Positions 1-7,379 of a DNA stretch of 64,000 nucleotides are shown here, in pieces. The notes beneath the pieces were generated by a model. It saw nothing but the letters and a program-made list of their open reading frames with translations. It searched no databases and had not been told where the DNA came from. How positions within the stretch are numbered: position 1 is the first letter of the stretch; every line of letters starts with the position of its first letter. Source of the stretch: an uncultured Bacteroidales bacterium (lineage in GTDB: Bacteria; Bacteroidota; Bacteroidia; Bacteroidales; Muribaculaceae); the NCBI GenBank assembly GCA_902782465.1, contig CACZNH010000009.1, positions 1 through 64,000 of the forward strand. The letters run 5' to 3'. Position numbers and translations under genes: made by a program.

Positions 1-501
1 CCCATTGAGACGTGCTCGGGCTTTCTGTTCCTCCTCGACTAAGGCCTTCACTTTTTTTAGCAAAGCATTCTCTGCCCTCAGGCGGAGGTTCTCTGCCTGG
101 AGCTTTTCAAGTTCTGTCTGCGGTTCTCTCTTCTTTGGTCTTGCCATCGGATCTTTGGGTGGACGTCCTCGTCGTTTTACATCATATAGGGAGCCTCCAG
201 AACGAACTGTCCTCAACCACGATTGAATCGTGCTCCGGGTCAGGCCATATCGAAGGCTTAACTGCAGCAAAGTTACACCATCCTGGAGATGTTCCAAAAT
301 AATTTTCTCCTTTTCTGCTGGGCTATAGTAATAACCTCTCGTCGATTTCAGTAGGCCGGATTCTCCAAAGGCCCTGTACCTGTACACCCAGCTGCGGACC
401 AAATTAATACTAATATGCCGCTCTCGACATAAAGTCTTGAGGCCTTTACCATACATGATTTCGATTACAACACTTAGCTTTTCTTCATAACTGTACTTCA
501 T
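1..501 (-). CDS. IS3-family transposase OrfA (IS150-like), truncated by window edge
   Basis: DNA-binding subunit of an IS3-family transposase. The minus-strand frame is open from ATG at 501 to base 1 (167 codons) and continues outside the window. The first 45 residues form a helix-turn-helix (YSYEEKLSVVIEIMYGKG, then LVRSWVYRYRAFG). A second helix-turn-helix follows near residues 65-105 (EKEKIILEHLQDGVTLLQLS, YGLTRSTIQSWL). After an RRGRPPKDP basic patch comes a leucine zipper (LEKLQAENLRLRAENALLKK), which in IS3/IS150 OrfA mediates dimerisation. OrfB with the DDE catalytic core should lie beyond base 1, normally expressed by a -1 frameshift. The call rests on this domain order. Whether the element is intact cannot be judged here. 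Confidence 0.88.
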   Translation of the reverse strand, partial: MKYSYEEKLSVVIEIMYGKGLKTLCRERHISINLVRSWVYRYRAFGESGLLKSTRGYYYSPAEKEKIILEHLQDGVTLLQLSLRYGLTRSTIQSWLRTVRSGGSLYDVKRRGRPPKDPMARPKKREPQTELEKLQAENLRLRAENALLKKVKALVEEEQKARARLNG

Positions 502-506
502 AAACA

Positions 507-552
507 AACTGCACTCCAAAAGTTTTGTGTCTAACTTTTGGGGTGCAGTTCA
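507..552 (-). mobile_element. Terminal inverted-repeat end of the IS3-family element
   Basis: Two near-perfect 18-base arms (507-524 and 533-550) pair as AACTGCAC(t/c)CCAAAAGTT and its complement around a GTGTCT-type loop, just upstream of the OrfA start. Read towards the transposase, the outer arm begins TGAACTGCACCCC at 552, the TG...CA end typical of IS3 elements. I take 552 as the outer boundary. The inner arm may be a regulatory hairpin over the transposase promoter. No target duplication can be scored without the far end. Confidence 0.7.
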
Positions 553-557
553 TGTTT

Positions 558-634
558 GCGGATGCCAATTCGTATAATTCGCTTAATTCGTGGACTGTAA
601 AATGGAGCGCGGATGCCAAATTAGTATAATTGGC
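558..634. repeat. Pair of diverged direct repeats starting GCGGATGCC, beside the IS end
   Basis: GCGGATGCCAATTCGTATAA at 558 and GCGGATGCCAAATTAGTATA at 609 are diverged direct copies. Both contain the GCGGATGCC core found in other intergenic elements of the window (25505-25513, 48741-48749). The IS end lies only five bases away, so the IS may have inserted into or beside this element. The rest of 635-890 is AT-rich and holds no gene I can support. Confidence 0.6.
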
Positions 635-890
635 TACGCCGAGCTAAAGGTTTAAAAAAGCACTCCGTTTCACAACGAAAGTGCCCTAGGAAAAATAGTA
701 TGAATAAAGTTTGATTTAAGGTGATGCAAATTTACCGCATTTTTTTGAATTATACAAGTTTTACCTACAAAAACCGAAAATCTATTCTTTATCTGCATCT
801 CTTTCTCTGCAGAGCTAACGCTAATTATGCGAATTGGCATAATAATAAGCAGTACCAAGAGATAAAAAATGAAAAAAAAATGTTTTTCAT

Positions 891-921
891 TTTGTTCTGT
901 GCTTGACTTTCATTATCTTTG
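891..921 (+). promoter_or_regulatory. Bacteroidetes-type promoter (TTTG-N19-TATCTTTG)
   Basis: TTTG at 891-894 and TATCTTTG at 914-921 are separated by exactly 19 bases, a full match to the -33/-7 consensus of the Bacteroidetes primary sigma factor. Transcription should start near 925-930. This excludes the upstream ATG at 869 and supports the start at 962 for the next gene. Confidence 0.8.
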
Positions 922-961
922 CCTTTTGATATGCATAAACCATTTCCCGTCGCGCTTTTTC

Positions 962-1228
962 ATGGTGCTGTTCTATCTGACTGTGGCAGTACTCATGGCC
1001 ATCAACTTTTTTAATTTTTTAAATACACCCTTATGGACGGGCGTGAGATGGTTCTTTGCAGTGATACTTGGCCTGTATGGCATTTATCGCGGTTACCGTG
1101 AGTTCACGGGTGAGCACACCTACGGTATGCGCGTTGATGACGACGCTGACGAGGAAGAATACACCACATACTCCGAGCGCATGAAGCACCTCGGTCAAAA
1201 TCCCGAAAAAGATGAGAACAATCAATAA
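962..1228 (+). CDS. Small membrane protein preceding PstS-like lipoprotein
   Basis: 88-residue protein with two hydrophobic segments (about residues 2-20 and 29-45) and an acidic, charged C-terminal tail (DDDADEEEY) that is probably cytoplasmic. No named family recognised. A longer frame begins at ATG 869, but the promoter at 891-921 lies inside that extension, so 962 is preferred. Its last 17 bases overlap the start of the PstS-like gene, indicating translational coupling. In many Bacteroidales, PstS-like and TPR genes follow exbB/exbD/tonB; this small protein sits in the corresponding position. A role in the same envelope complex is inference only. Confidence 0.7.
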   Translation: MVLFYLTVAVLMAINFFNFLNTPLWTGVRWFFAVILGLYGIYRGYREFTGEHTYGMRVDDDADEEEYTTYSERMKHLGQNPEKDENNQ

Positions 1229-2192
1229 TATCCTGATGGCACTGGCGCTGATGGCGCTGTTGCTCGCCGCTTGCGGTGAGAATCCCAAGAGCACCCAGAC
1301 CCGCGGCTTGGCACGCCTCATGTGCGAGGAGTCGTTCCAGAGTGTGCTGGAACAGGAAATCGCGGTGTTTGAGTACCTGTATCCCGAGGCGAGCATCATG
1401 CCCGAGTACACCAACGAGCATGACGCCCTCGACTCACTGTTCAACAACAAGACTGACCTCATTATCATCTCGCATGACCTGACTGACCAGCAGAAGAAGA
1501 GCCTGAAGAAAATCGGGCGCGGCAGCCGCACCAAGATGATTGCCGTGGATGCCGTCGCCATCATCGTCAACAAGCAGAACGATATCGACGAGCTGTCGAT
1601 GGATGATTTGCGCGACATCTTCTCGGGCAAGGTGAAACGCTGGGGCGAGGTGTTCCCCACCAAATTGAAGAACGACACGATCAAGGTGATGTTTGACGGT
1701 TCGGGAACAGGCGTAGTACATTATATGAAGGAGAAATTCCTCAATGGCGGCAAATTCGGGCCTAATGTCTATGCCCGCCAGTCGAGCCAGGACGTGTTTG
1801 AAGCCGTCGAACAGTATAAAAACGTGATTGGATTCATCGGGGTGAGTTGGATTACCAGCGACCTGAAGAGCGCCGAAATTCCCATTGCAGAGAAATATGA
1901 GGAACTCAAGAACAAAAACGAGGTGAGCGTCATCGACTTTACCGACCGCATCAAGGTGATGCCCGTGCGCGGCGAAGACCAGATTCAGGGTGTGAAGCCC
2001 TACCAGGCACATATCAACAGCGGCGAATATCCGCTGGTACGCACCATTTGGGCCGTCGATGCTTCCTATAACGGTATGCTGGAACATGGCTTCTACACGT
2101 TCCTGACAGGCGTGATCGGCCAGAAAATCATCCTGCAAACCGGCATCCTGCCCGCCGCAGAACCTGTCAGAACCGTTGAAGTCGTCCAGTGA
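1212..2192 (+). CDS. PstS-family substrate-binding lipoprotein
   Basis: 326-residue periplasmic-binding-protein-like lipoprotein. The signal peptide ends in a lipobox LLAAC with Cys21. The remainder matches the PBP-like domain of PstS-type proteins: an early segment with LIIISHDLT, the DDLRDIFSGKVKRWGEV motif that follows the first lobe, and FDGSGTGVVHYMKEKFL in the ligand region. In Bacteroidetes such proteins often lie next to ExbBD/TonB and TPR genes and are not always phosphate transporters; no PstABC genes are here. It overlaps the upstream small membrane gene and is followed by a repeat array and the TPR gene. Confidence 0.8.
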   Translation: MRTINNILMALALMALLLAACGENPKSTQTRGLARLMCEESFQSVLEQEIAVFEYLYPEASIMPEYTNEHDALDSLFNNKTDLIIISHDLTDQQKKSLKKIGRGSRTKMIAVDAVAIIVNKQNDIDELSMDDLRDIFSGKVKRWGEVFPTKLKNDTIKVMFDGSGTGVVHYMKEKFLNGGKFGPNVYARQSSQDVFEAVEQYKNVIGFIGVSWITSDLKSAEIPIAEKYEELKNKNEVSVIDFTDRIKVMPVRGEDQIQGVKPYQAHINSGEYPLVRTIWAVDASYNGMLEHGFYTFLTGVIGQKIILQTGILPAAEPVRTVEVVQ

Positions 2193-2288
2193 GTTAGTAG
2201 TCACAAGTTAGCGGTTTGTAGTCAAAAGTGAGGCATTAGGCGATAGTAATCTTACTTAAAACTTAAAACTAAAAACTTACAACTTAAT
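2193..2288 (+). repeat. Stop-adjacent AGTTAG/AACTTAA repeat array
   Basis: Begins directly after the TGA stop of the PstS-like gene. A degenerate GTTAG/CAAGTTAG stretch is followed by GGCGATAGTAATCTTACTTA and units of AAACTTA/AAACTAA about 7 bases long. The second half closely matches 56332-56385 upstream of nadC, which also begins with GGCGATAG. The spacer to the next start (2289-2361) is AT-rich with no clear TAnnTTTG box. Confidence 0.6.
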
Positions 2289-2361
2289 TTGGCACAGAAA
2301 TTGTAATACGAATAATCAAACAAAACGAACTCATAAATATTAACATTAAATTGTTACTACA

Positions 2362-3987
2362 ATGAAAAGGAAATTCTTTTTTGCATCACTCATGTTGATG
2401 GGTGCATCCCTGGTAGCCAACGCACAGGGCTACAAGGACGGTATTGAGTACTACAAGGTTGACAAGCTGGACAACGCCAAGGAGCTGCTGGAGCGCAACC
2501 TGAACGCTGCCAGCACCAACAAGGCTGAAGCTTTCTACTATCTGGGTCAGATTGCCCTGCATCAGGGCAAGATTGCCGAGGCTGCCGAAAACTTCGACAA
2601 GGGCGTTGGTGTAGATCCCATGTACCCCTACAACTACGTGGGTAAGGCTGCACTGTCCATCAAGAACGGCGGCGACGTGAAGGGTCTGCTCGAGAAGGCA
2701 CGCAAGCTCGTCAAGAAGGACCCCAAGCTGGAAGTCGAAATCGCACGTGTGCTGTATGATGCTGATCCTGTCACCTATGCCAAGGACATCGACAAGTGCA
2801 TCAAGAATGCCCGCAAGTGGGCTCCCGATGATCCCAACAGCTACATCTTTGAGGCCGACACCAAGGCCGACAAACAGGATTGGGGCAATGCAGCCGGTAT
2901 CTATGAGCTGGCCTTTGACAAGGATCCCAACAACATCGAGGCCTATGTGAAGTATGCCAACACTTACTTCAATGTGGTTCCCGAGATGGCTATCGGACGT
3001 CTTGAAGAGCTCCAAGCCAAGGTGCCCAACTCAGCCCTGGTACAGCGTGAGCTTGCTGAGAAGTACTATGCCGACAACCTGGGTGCCAAGGCAGCCGAGC
3101 AGTACGGTAAGTACATCAAGAACCCCAACCACTTTGCACAGGACGAGGTGCGCTACGTGCAGCTGCTGTTCTTCGGTGAGAGGTACAAGGAGTCTCTGGA
3201 TTTGGCTACCAACCTGATTGGTAAGCTCAATCCCGCCGACGACAAGGTGTTCTACATGAAGCGTATGCAGCTCTACAATATGATTCAGCTCAAGGATTGG
3301 GCAGGTGCCGTCGAGGCTGGCAAGTCGTTCTTCGCTAACGCATTGCCCAAGGGTTCCAACTACGAGGTTCGTGACTACACCGACTACGGTCAGGCTCTGC
3401 AGGAGGCTGGTTTCCCCGAACAGGCTGTTGTAGCCTACGAGAAGGCTCTCGAACTGAATCCCAACAACGCCGACCTGATGCGCTTTATGGGTGACAGCTA
3501 TGCCGATACCGACAACTTTGTGAAGGCTGCCGAGTACTACCAGCGTCTGGTGGACAGCGGTCTCAACAAGTCCAACGACCTCTTTACCCTGTCGAACTAC
3601 TACCTGGGCATTGCCAGCAGCGAAGTTCTTGACGAAATGACCAAGGCTGACGCGCTTGCCAAGTCACAGAAGTACATCGACGAGGTTGACAAGCTGGTTC
3701 CCGGAAACGTACAGATTGTTAACCAGAAGGCCAAAATCGCCAAGTTCCGTGAGGGTGACACCAACAACGGCGCCGCTCTGGCAGCCTACAACGAATTGCT
3801 CAGCATCCTCGACCAGAAGGAGAACAAGGCCGATTACACCCGCTACTACAAGTATGCTTACAACTACCTGGCCACCTACTACTTCACCAAGGGTGACAAG
3901 GCAACCGCTAAGACCTACTACCAGAAGTGGCTGGAGAATGACCCCGATAACGAGTCGCTGCGCAACTACGTGAACAGCCTGAAGTAA
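2362..3987 (+). CDS. Secreted tetratricopeptide-repeat protein
   Basis: 541 residues: a signal peptide (MKRKFFFASLMLMGASLVANAQ) followed by TPR helices along the whole length, for example YYLGQIALHQGKIAEAAENF near residue 60, VVAYEKALELNPNNADLMRF near 355 and YLATYYFTKGDKATAKTYY near 510. TPRs form a protein-binding superhelix, so it is probably a periplasmic scaffold. The order PstS-like lipoprotein then TPR protein is common in Bacteroidales beside TonB/ExbBD energising genes, which suggests a shared envelope function (inference). Codon use is strongly biased (AAG, CTG, AAC), consistent with good expression. A strong terminator follows. Confidence 0.85.
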   Translation: MKRKFFFASLMLMGASLVANAQGYKDGIEYYKVDKLDNAKELLERNLNAASTNKAEAFYYLGQIALHQGKIAEAAENFDKGVGVDPMYPYNYVGKAALSIKNGGDVKGLLEKARKLVKKDPKLEVEIARVLYDADPVTYAKDIDKCIKNARKWAPDDPNSYIFEADTKADKQDWGNAAGIYELAFDKDPNNIEAYVKYANTYFNVVPEMAIGRLEELQAKVPNSALVQRELAEKYYADNLGAKAAEQYGKYIKNPNHFAQDEVRYVQLLFFGERYKESLDLATNLIGKLNPADDKVFYMKRMQLYNMIQLKDWAGAVEAGKSFFANALPKGSNYEVRDYTDYGQALQEAGFPEQAVVAYEKALELNPNNADLMRFMGDSYADTDNFVKAAEYYQRLVDSGLNKSNDLFTLSNYYLGIASSEVLDEMTKADALAKSQKYIDEVDKLVPGNVQIVNQKAKIAKFREGDTNNGAALAAYNELLSILDQKENKADYTRYYKYAYNYLATYYFTKGDKATAKTYYQKWLENDPDNESLRNYVNSLK

Positions 3988-4014
3988 GCGCTGACAGATT
4001 ATTCCGAAAATAAA

Positions 4015-4053
4015 TACTGGCGGATGTGTTGAAGCATCTGCCAGTACTTTTTT
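4015..4053 (+). terminator. Rho-independent terminator after TPR gene
   Basis: TACTGGCGGATG (4015-4026) pairs with CATCTGCCAGTA (4035-4046) over 12 positions with one G-U wobble, an 8-base loop and a CTTTTTT tail. It ends the plus-strand unit and faces the end of the minus-strand S41 protease gene. Confidence 0.85.
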
Positions 4054-4088
4054 ATCAATAAATGAATCTTAGCGCCTTAGCATGAGAA

Positions 4089-7000
4089 TCATTTGAAGCC
4101 CAGGTCCTTCATCGTGCGGGGAGCGGGAGTCTTGGGCATGGGCTGACGGTCCTTGAGCTGTTCAAGGATGACCTCGATGGCCTTGTCAAGCTGCTGGTCG
4201 ATGCCTGCCGCCTCCATCACGGGGTCGTTGTCGATGATGATGTCGGGGTCAACGCCGTGATTCTCGACAATCCAGTTGCCGCGCGTGTCATAGTTGGTGA
4301 AGAAGGGGACACGGATGTCGGTGCCGTCCATATAGGGCAGCGAACCGCTGATGCCCACGATACCGCCCCACGAGCGGGTACCGATAACGGGACCGATCTT
4401 GTTCTCCTTGAAGCTCCAGGGGAACAGGTCACCGTCGCTGGCGCTGTACTTGTTCACCAGCAGCACCTTGGGACCATAGAGTGTGCGCTCGGGAATGGTG
4501 CCGTTGTAGTTGCTGCCTCGGAACATCGTCATGCGGTAGGGCTGACGCAGCAGTCGCTCGATGACCATCGGCGAGATGTTGCCACCGCCGTTGCCACGGT
4601 CATCAACGATGAGCGCCTCCTTGTCGGTCTGGGCAAAGAAGTAACGTGAGAACTCACGCAGGCCCTCGGGACCCATATCGGGGATATAGACGTAGCCCAC
4701 ACGGCCACCGGTCTTCTCGCTCACATAGTCGATGTTGTGCTGTACCCATTCGTAGTGATAAAGGGGATATTCGTCCTGGATGGGCTTGACAACGACCTTG
4801 CGGTTGCCGTTGATGGTCAGCTCGGTCATTACATCGGCCTTGTCGCGCAGCAGGGTATAGATATTTGCAACACCCTGGGTCGTTACACCGTCAATAGCGG
4901 TAATCACATCACCTTCCTTGACATTCATGCCAGGTTCAAGCAGGGGCGAACGCAGTGACTCACGGTCAGGAGCGCCACGCAGGATTTTGGCGATTTTGTA
5001 ACCGTTGGCGACTTGCTCCAGCTCAGCGCCCAGCATACCGATATTGTGCTGGTCGGCCTGGATGTGGTCACCGCCGTCAACATAGGCATGTCCCACAGCC
5101 AACTCACCAATCATGCCGCCGATGACGTAAGTCAAATCAAGACGGTTCTTGACGTAGGGCAGCAGGGCTGCATATTTGTCATGCATGGCCTGCCAGTCCA
5201 CGCCGTGCATGTTCTCCAGATAGAAACCGTCGCGATAAGCACGCCAAGCCTCATTGAAAATCTGGTTCCATTCCTGGTCATAGTTGACAGTTGCAATCAT
5301 GTCGTCGAGGTTTACTGCCTCGCTGAGGTCCGTCTTGCGCGGAGCCAGCGGTGCGATATAGAGTTCCTCACCCTTGATGAAAGCGGCGTTTTTCATATCG
5401 GCCGAAGGAATCATGCGGGCGCGGTCAGCAACAAGCTCATCCTTCTGCTCGGCAAAGTCATACACGCGCACACCGCTGCGACCGCTGTACCACAGGTGGC
5501 TGCCATCGCACACGAAACCGCCGTAACTGCCGGTTCCTATGGGCACCTTAACGATGCGGTCGGCAATGCCGTCAATGTCAATGCGCATGGCGCCGGCATT
5601 GTCTTTTGCCTTGGCGTTATCCTTGCCTTTCTTTCCCTTGGGGGCATCGGCAGGAGCATCCTTGGGTTGGTCGGCATTCATATTGACCTGGTCGTCCTTG
5701 GGGAGGAAAGGCGAGGGGGTGTCCTTGGAAAGCATTACAAGGTAGATACCTTCCATTTCTCGGTAGGCAAAGTTCCACTCGATGCTGCTGTAGATGGGGT
5801 TGAAATCGCGTGCCGAAGCAAAAATCAGGTATTTGCCGTCGCTGCTGAAGACAGGCGAGTTGCTGTCATACCAGCGGTCGGTAACGGGGTATTCCTTACG
5901 CTCAGCGATGTTGTAGAGATAGACCACACTGTACTCGTTGGCACCCTGGCGATAATAGGTCAGCCATTTGCCGTCGGGCGAGAAACTGGGAGTGGGGATT
6001 TCGCCCATCTCATCCTGGACGAGCGTTTGCTTGGCAAGCGTCTTGACGTTAAGCAGAATCATACGGTTCTTGCGGTCGGTATAGACAATCTGACTGCCGT
6101 CGGGACTCCATTCCAGGTCACGGATATAAGTGTCGTTGTCCTTGGTCAGTTGGATGGCCTTGTCGCTGTCCACGGGACGCATCCAGATCTCGGTCTCACC
6201 AGTCTGGTCGCTGATGTAGGCGATGTTCTTGCCGTCAGGGCTCCACGAGGCGTTGCGCTCATGCACACCGGGTGTGTGGGTGATGTTGCGGGTCACACCA
6301 TGCTTGGCAGGCACGTCAAACACTTCACCGCGGGCACTGATGACGACACGGTTGCCATCGGGTGCCAAGCTGGCAGCGGTCAGGTTCTCCTTGACCTTGC
6401 GCTGCTCTTCGCGGGCAAAATTGTTCTCACTGTTGAGATAAACGGTAATCTTCTCACTGCGCTTGGTAGAGGGGTCGAGCACATAGAGGTAGCCGCCGTT
6501 CTCAAAAACAATCTTGCCGCCACCACAGTTGGCAAACTTCACGTCATACTCGGTGAAGTCAGTTACCTTCTGCGTTGTAGCCGTGCGAGTATTGTAGACA
6601 AAGATGTTCATGCGGTTGTCACGGTCGCTCATGAAGTAGATTTCGTCACCAATCCACATCGGGTCAATGTCCTGAGCAATGTTGTTGGTGATATTGGTAA
6701 CCGTCTTGGCATTGGTGTCATAAATCCAGATGTCATCGGCCATACCGCCCTTGTAGTATTTCCAAGTACGGAACTCGCGGAAGACGCGGTTATAGGCCAT
6801 CTTGCTGCCGTCGGCGTTATAAGAGCAGAAACCACCCTCAGGCAGGGGCAACTGCTGTGCCATGCTTCCATCGATGGGAGCGCGCCACAGTTTGCCGTCA
6901 AAGCTGTCGCTGATGCGGTTGCGGAAAATCACGCCCTTGCCGTCAGGAGTCCACGTCATCGTGATGTTGTTGGGACCCATACGGTCACCCCAGTCGTCAC

Positions 7001-7325
7001 GGGGATTGCTCGCCGTGAAAGTGATGCGTTTGGGCTCACCGCCCTGGGCAGGCATGATATACACCTCGGTGTTGCCGTCATATTGTCCCGTGAAGGCGAT
7101 AGTCTGTCCATCGGGGGAGTATCGGGCAAAAGCCTCATAGCCGTTGTGCGAAGTCAATTTACGCGCTGTGCCGCCAGTGATGGGCACGGTGTAGATGTCA
7201 CCGGCATAACTGAAAGCCACTTCACTGCCGTTGGTGCCGGGGAATCGCAGCAATCGACCCTCGTCGGCTTGGGCTGTCATGGTCATGGCAGCGAGTGCCG
7301 CCATCAATAAAAACTTTTTCTTCAT
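4089..7325 (-). CDS. Tricorn-like S41 family peptidase, secreted
   Basis: 1078-residue tricorn-type protease. A signal peptide (about 20 residues) precedes WD40-like PD40 propeller blades carrying repeated SPDGK/WSPDG motifs (about 30-560), a charged low-complexity linker (DAPKGKKGKDNAKAKDNAG, near 560-580), a PDZ-like segment (about 765-850) and the S41 core. Candidate catalytic residues are His746 (VGHAYV), Ser963 (KYSASDGD) and Glu1021 (WIVENHG), matching in order and spacing the His746/Ser965/Glu1023 triad of archaeal tricorn. It probably degrades peptides in the periplasm or at the surface. It lies 51 bases after the glycosidase-like lipoprotein on the same strand, separated by a repeat array. 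The large opposite-strand frame is a codon-bias shadow. Confidence 0.92.
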   Translation of the reverse strand: MKKKFLLMAALAAMTMTAQADEGRLLRFPGTNGSEVAFSYAGDIYTVPITGGTARKLTSHNGYEAFARYSPDGQTIAFTGQYDGNTEVYIMPAQGGEPKRITFTASNPRDDWGDRMGPNNITMTWTPDGKGVIFRNRISDSFDGKLWRAPIDGSMAQQLPLPEGGFCSYNADGSKMAYNRVFREFRTWKYYKGGMADDIWIYDTNAKTVTNITNNIAQDIDPMWIGDEIYFMSDRDNRMNIFVYNTRTATTQKVTDFTEYDVKFANCGGGKIVFENGGYLYVLDPSTKRSEKITVYLNSENNFAREEQRKVKENLTAASLAPDGNRVVISARGEVFDVPAKHGVTRNITHTPGVHERNASWSPDGKNIAYISDQTGETEIWMRPVDSDKAIQLTKDNDTYIRDLEWSPDGSQIVYTDRKNRMILLNVKTLAKQTLVQDEMGEIPTPSFSPDGKWLTYYRQGANEYSVVYLYNIAERKEYPVTDRWYDSNSPVFSSDGKYLIFASARDFNPIYSSIEWNFAYREMEGIYLVMLSKDTPSPFLPKDDQVNMNADQPKDAPADAPKGKKGKDNAKAKDNAGAMRIDIDGIADRIVKVPIGTGSYGGFVCDGSHLWYSGRSGVRVYDFAEQKDELVADRARMIPSADMKNAAFIKGEELYIAPLAPRKTDLSEAVNLDDMIATVNYDQEWNQIFNEAWRAYRDGFYLENMHGVDWQAMHDKYAALLPYVKNRLDLTYVIGGMIGELAVGHAYVDGGDHIQADQHNIGMLGAELEQVANGYKIAKILRGAPDRESLRSPLLEPGMNVKEGDVITAIDGVTTQGVANIYTLLRDKADVMTELTINGNRKVVVKPIQDEYPLYHYEWVQHNIDYVSEKTGGRVGYVYIPDMGPEGLREFSRYFFAQTDKEALIVDDRGNGGGNISPMVIERLLRQPYRMTMFRGSNYNGTIPERTLYGPKVLLVNKYSASDGDLFPWSFKENKIGPVIGTRSWGGIVGISGSLPYMDGTDIRVPFFTNYDTRGNWIVENHGVDPDIIIDNDPVMEAAGIDQQLDKAIEVILEQLKDRQPMPKTPAPRTMKDLGFK

Positions 7326-7341
7326 ATTCTCCTTATACTTT

Positions 7342-7379
7342 AATGATATGTATTTATCTAATATCTATTATATTATCTA
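7342..7379 (-). repeat. Stop-adjacent TAGATAA repeat array
   Basis: On the minus strand the TAG stop of the upstream lipoprotein gene is itself the first unit of TAGATAATATAATAGATATT followed by AGATAA, a degenerate array with spacing of about seven. The same unit follows the clpC stop at 21338. It occupies most of the gap before the tricorn-like gene. Confidence 0.55.

Noticed and set aside
5-302. Two short plus-strand frames at the left edge
   Set aside because: Both are antisense to the IS3 OrfA, which has two helix-turn-helix motifs and a leucine zipper.
869-961. N-terminal extension of the small membrane protein from ATG 869
   Set aside because: A consensus promoter lies inside the extension, so it would not be transcribed; the encoded residues are Cys/Phe-rich and unlike a continuation of the protein.
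1212-2192. Complete phosphate ABC transporter
   Set aside because: Only a PstS-like lipoprotein is present; no permease or ATPase genes adjoin it.
5013-7310. 765-codon open frame on the plus strand opposite the tricorn-like gene
   Set aside because: It mirrors the tricorn-like coding frame and reflects codon bias; no start signal, and the minus-strand product has complete family motifs.
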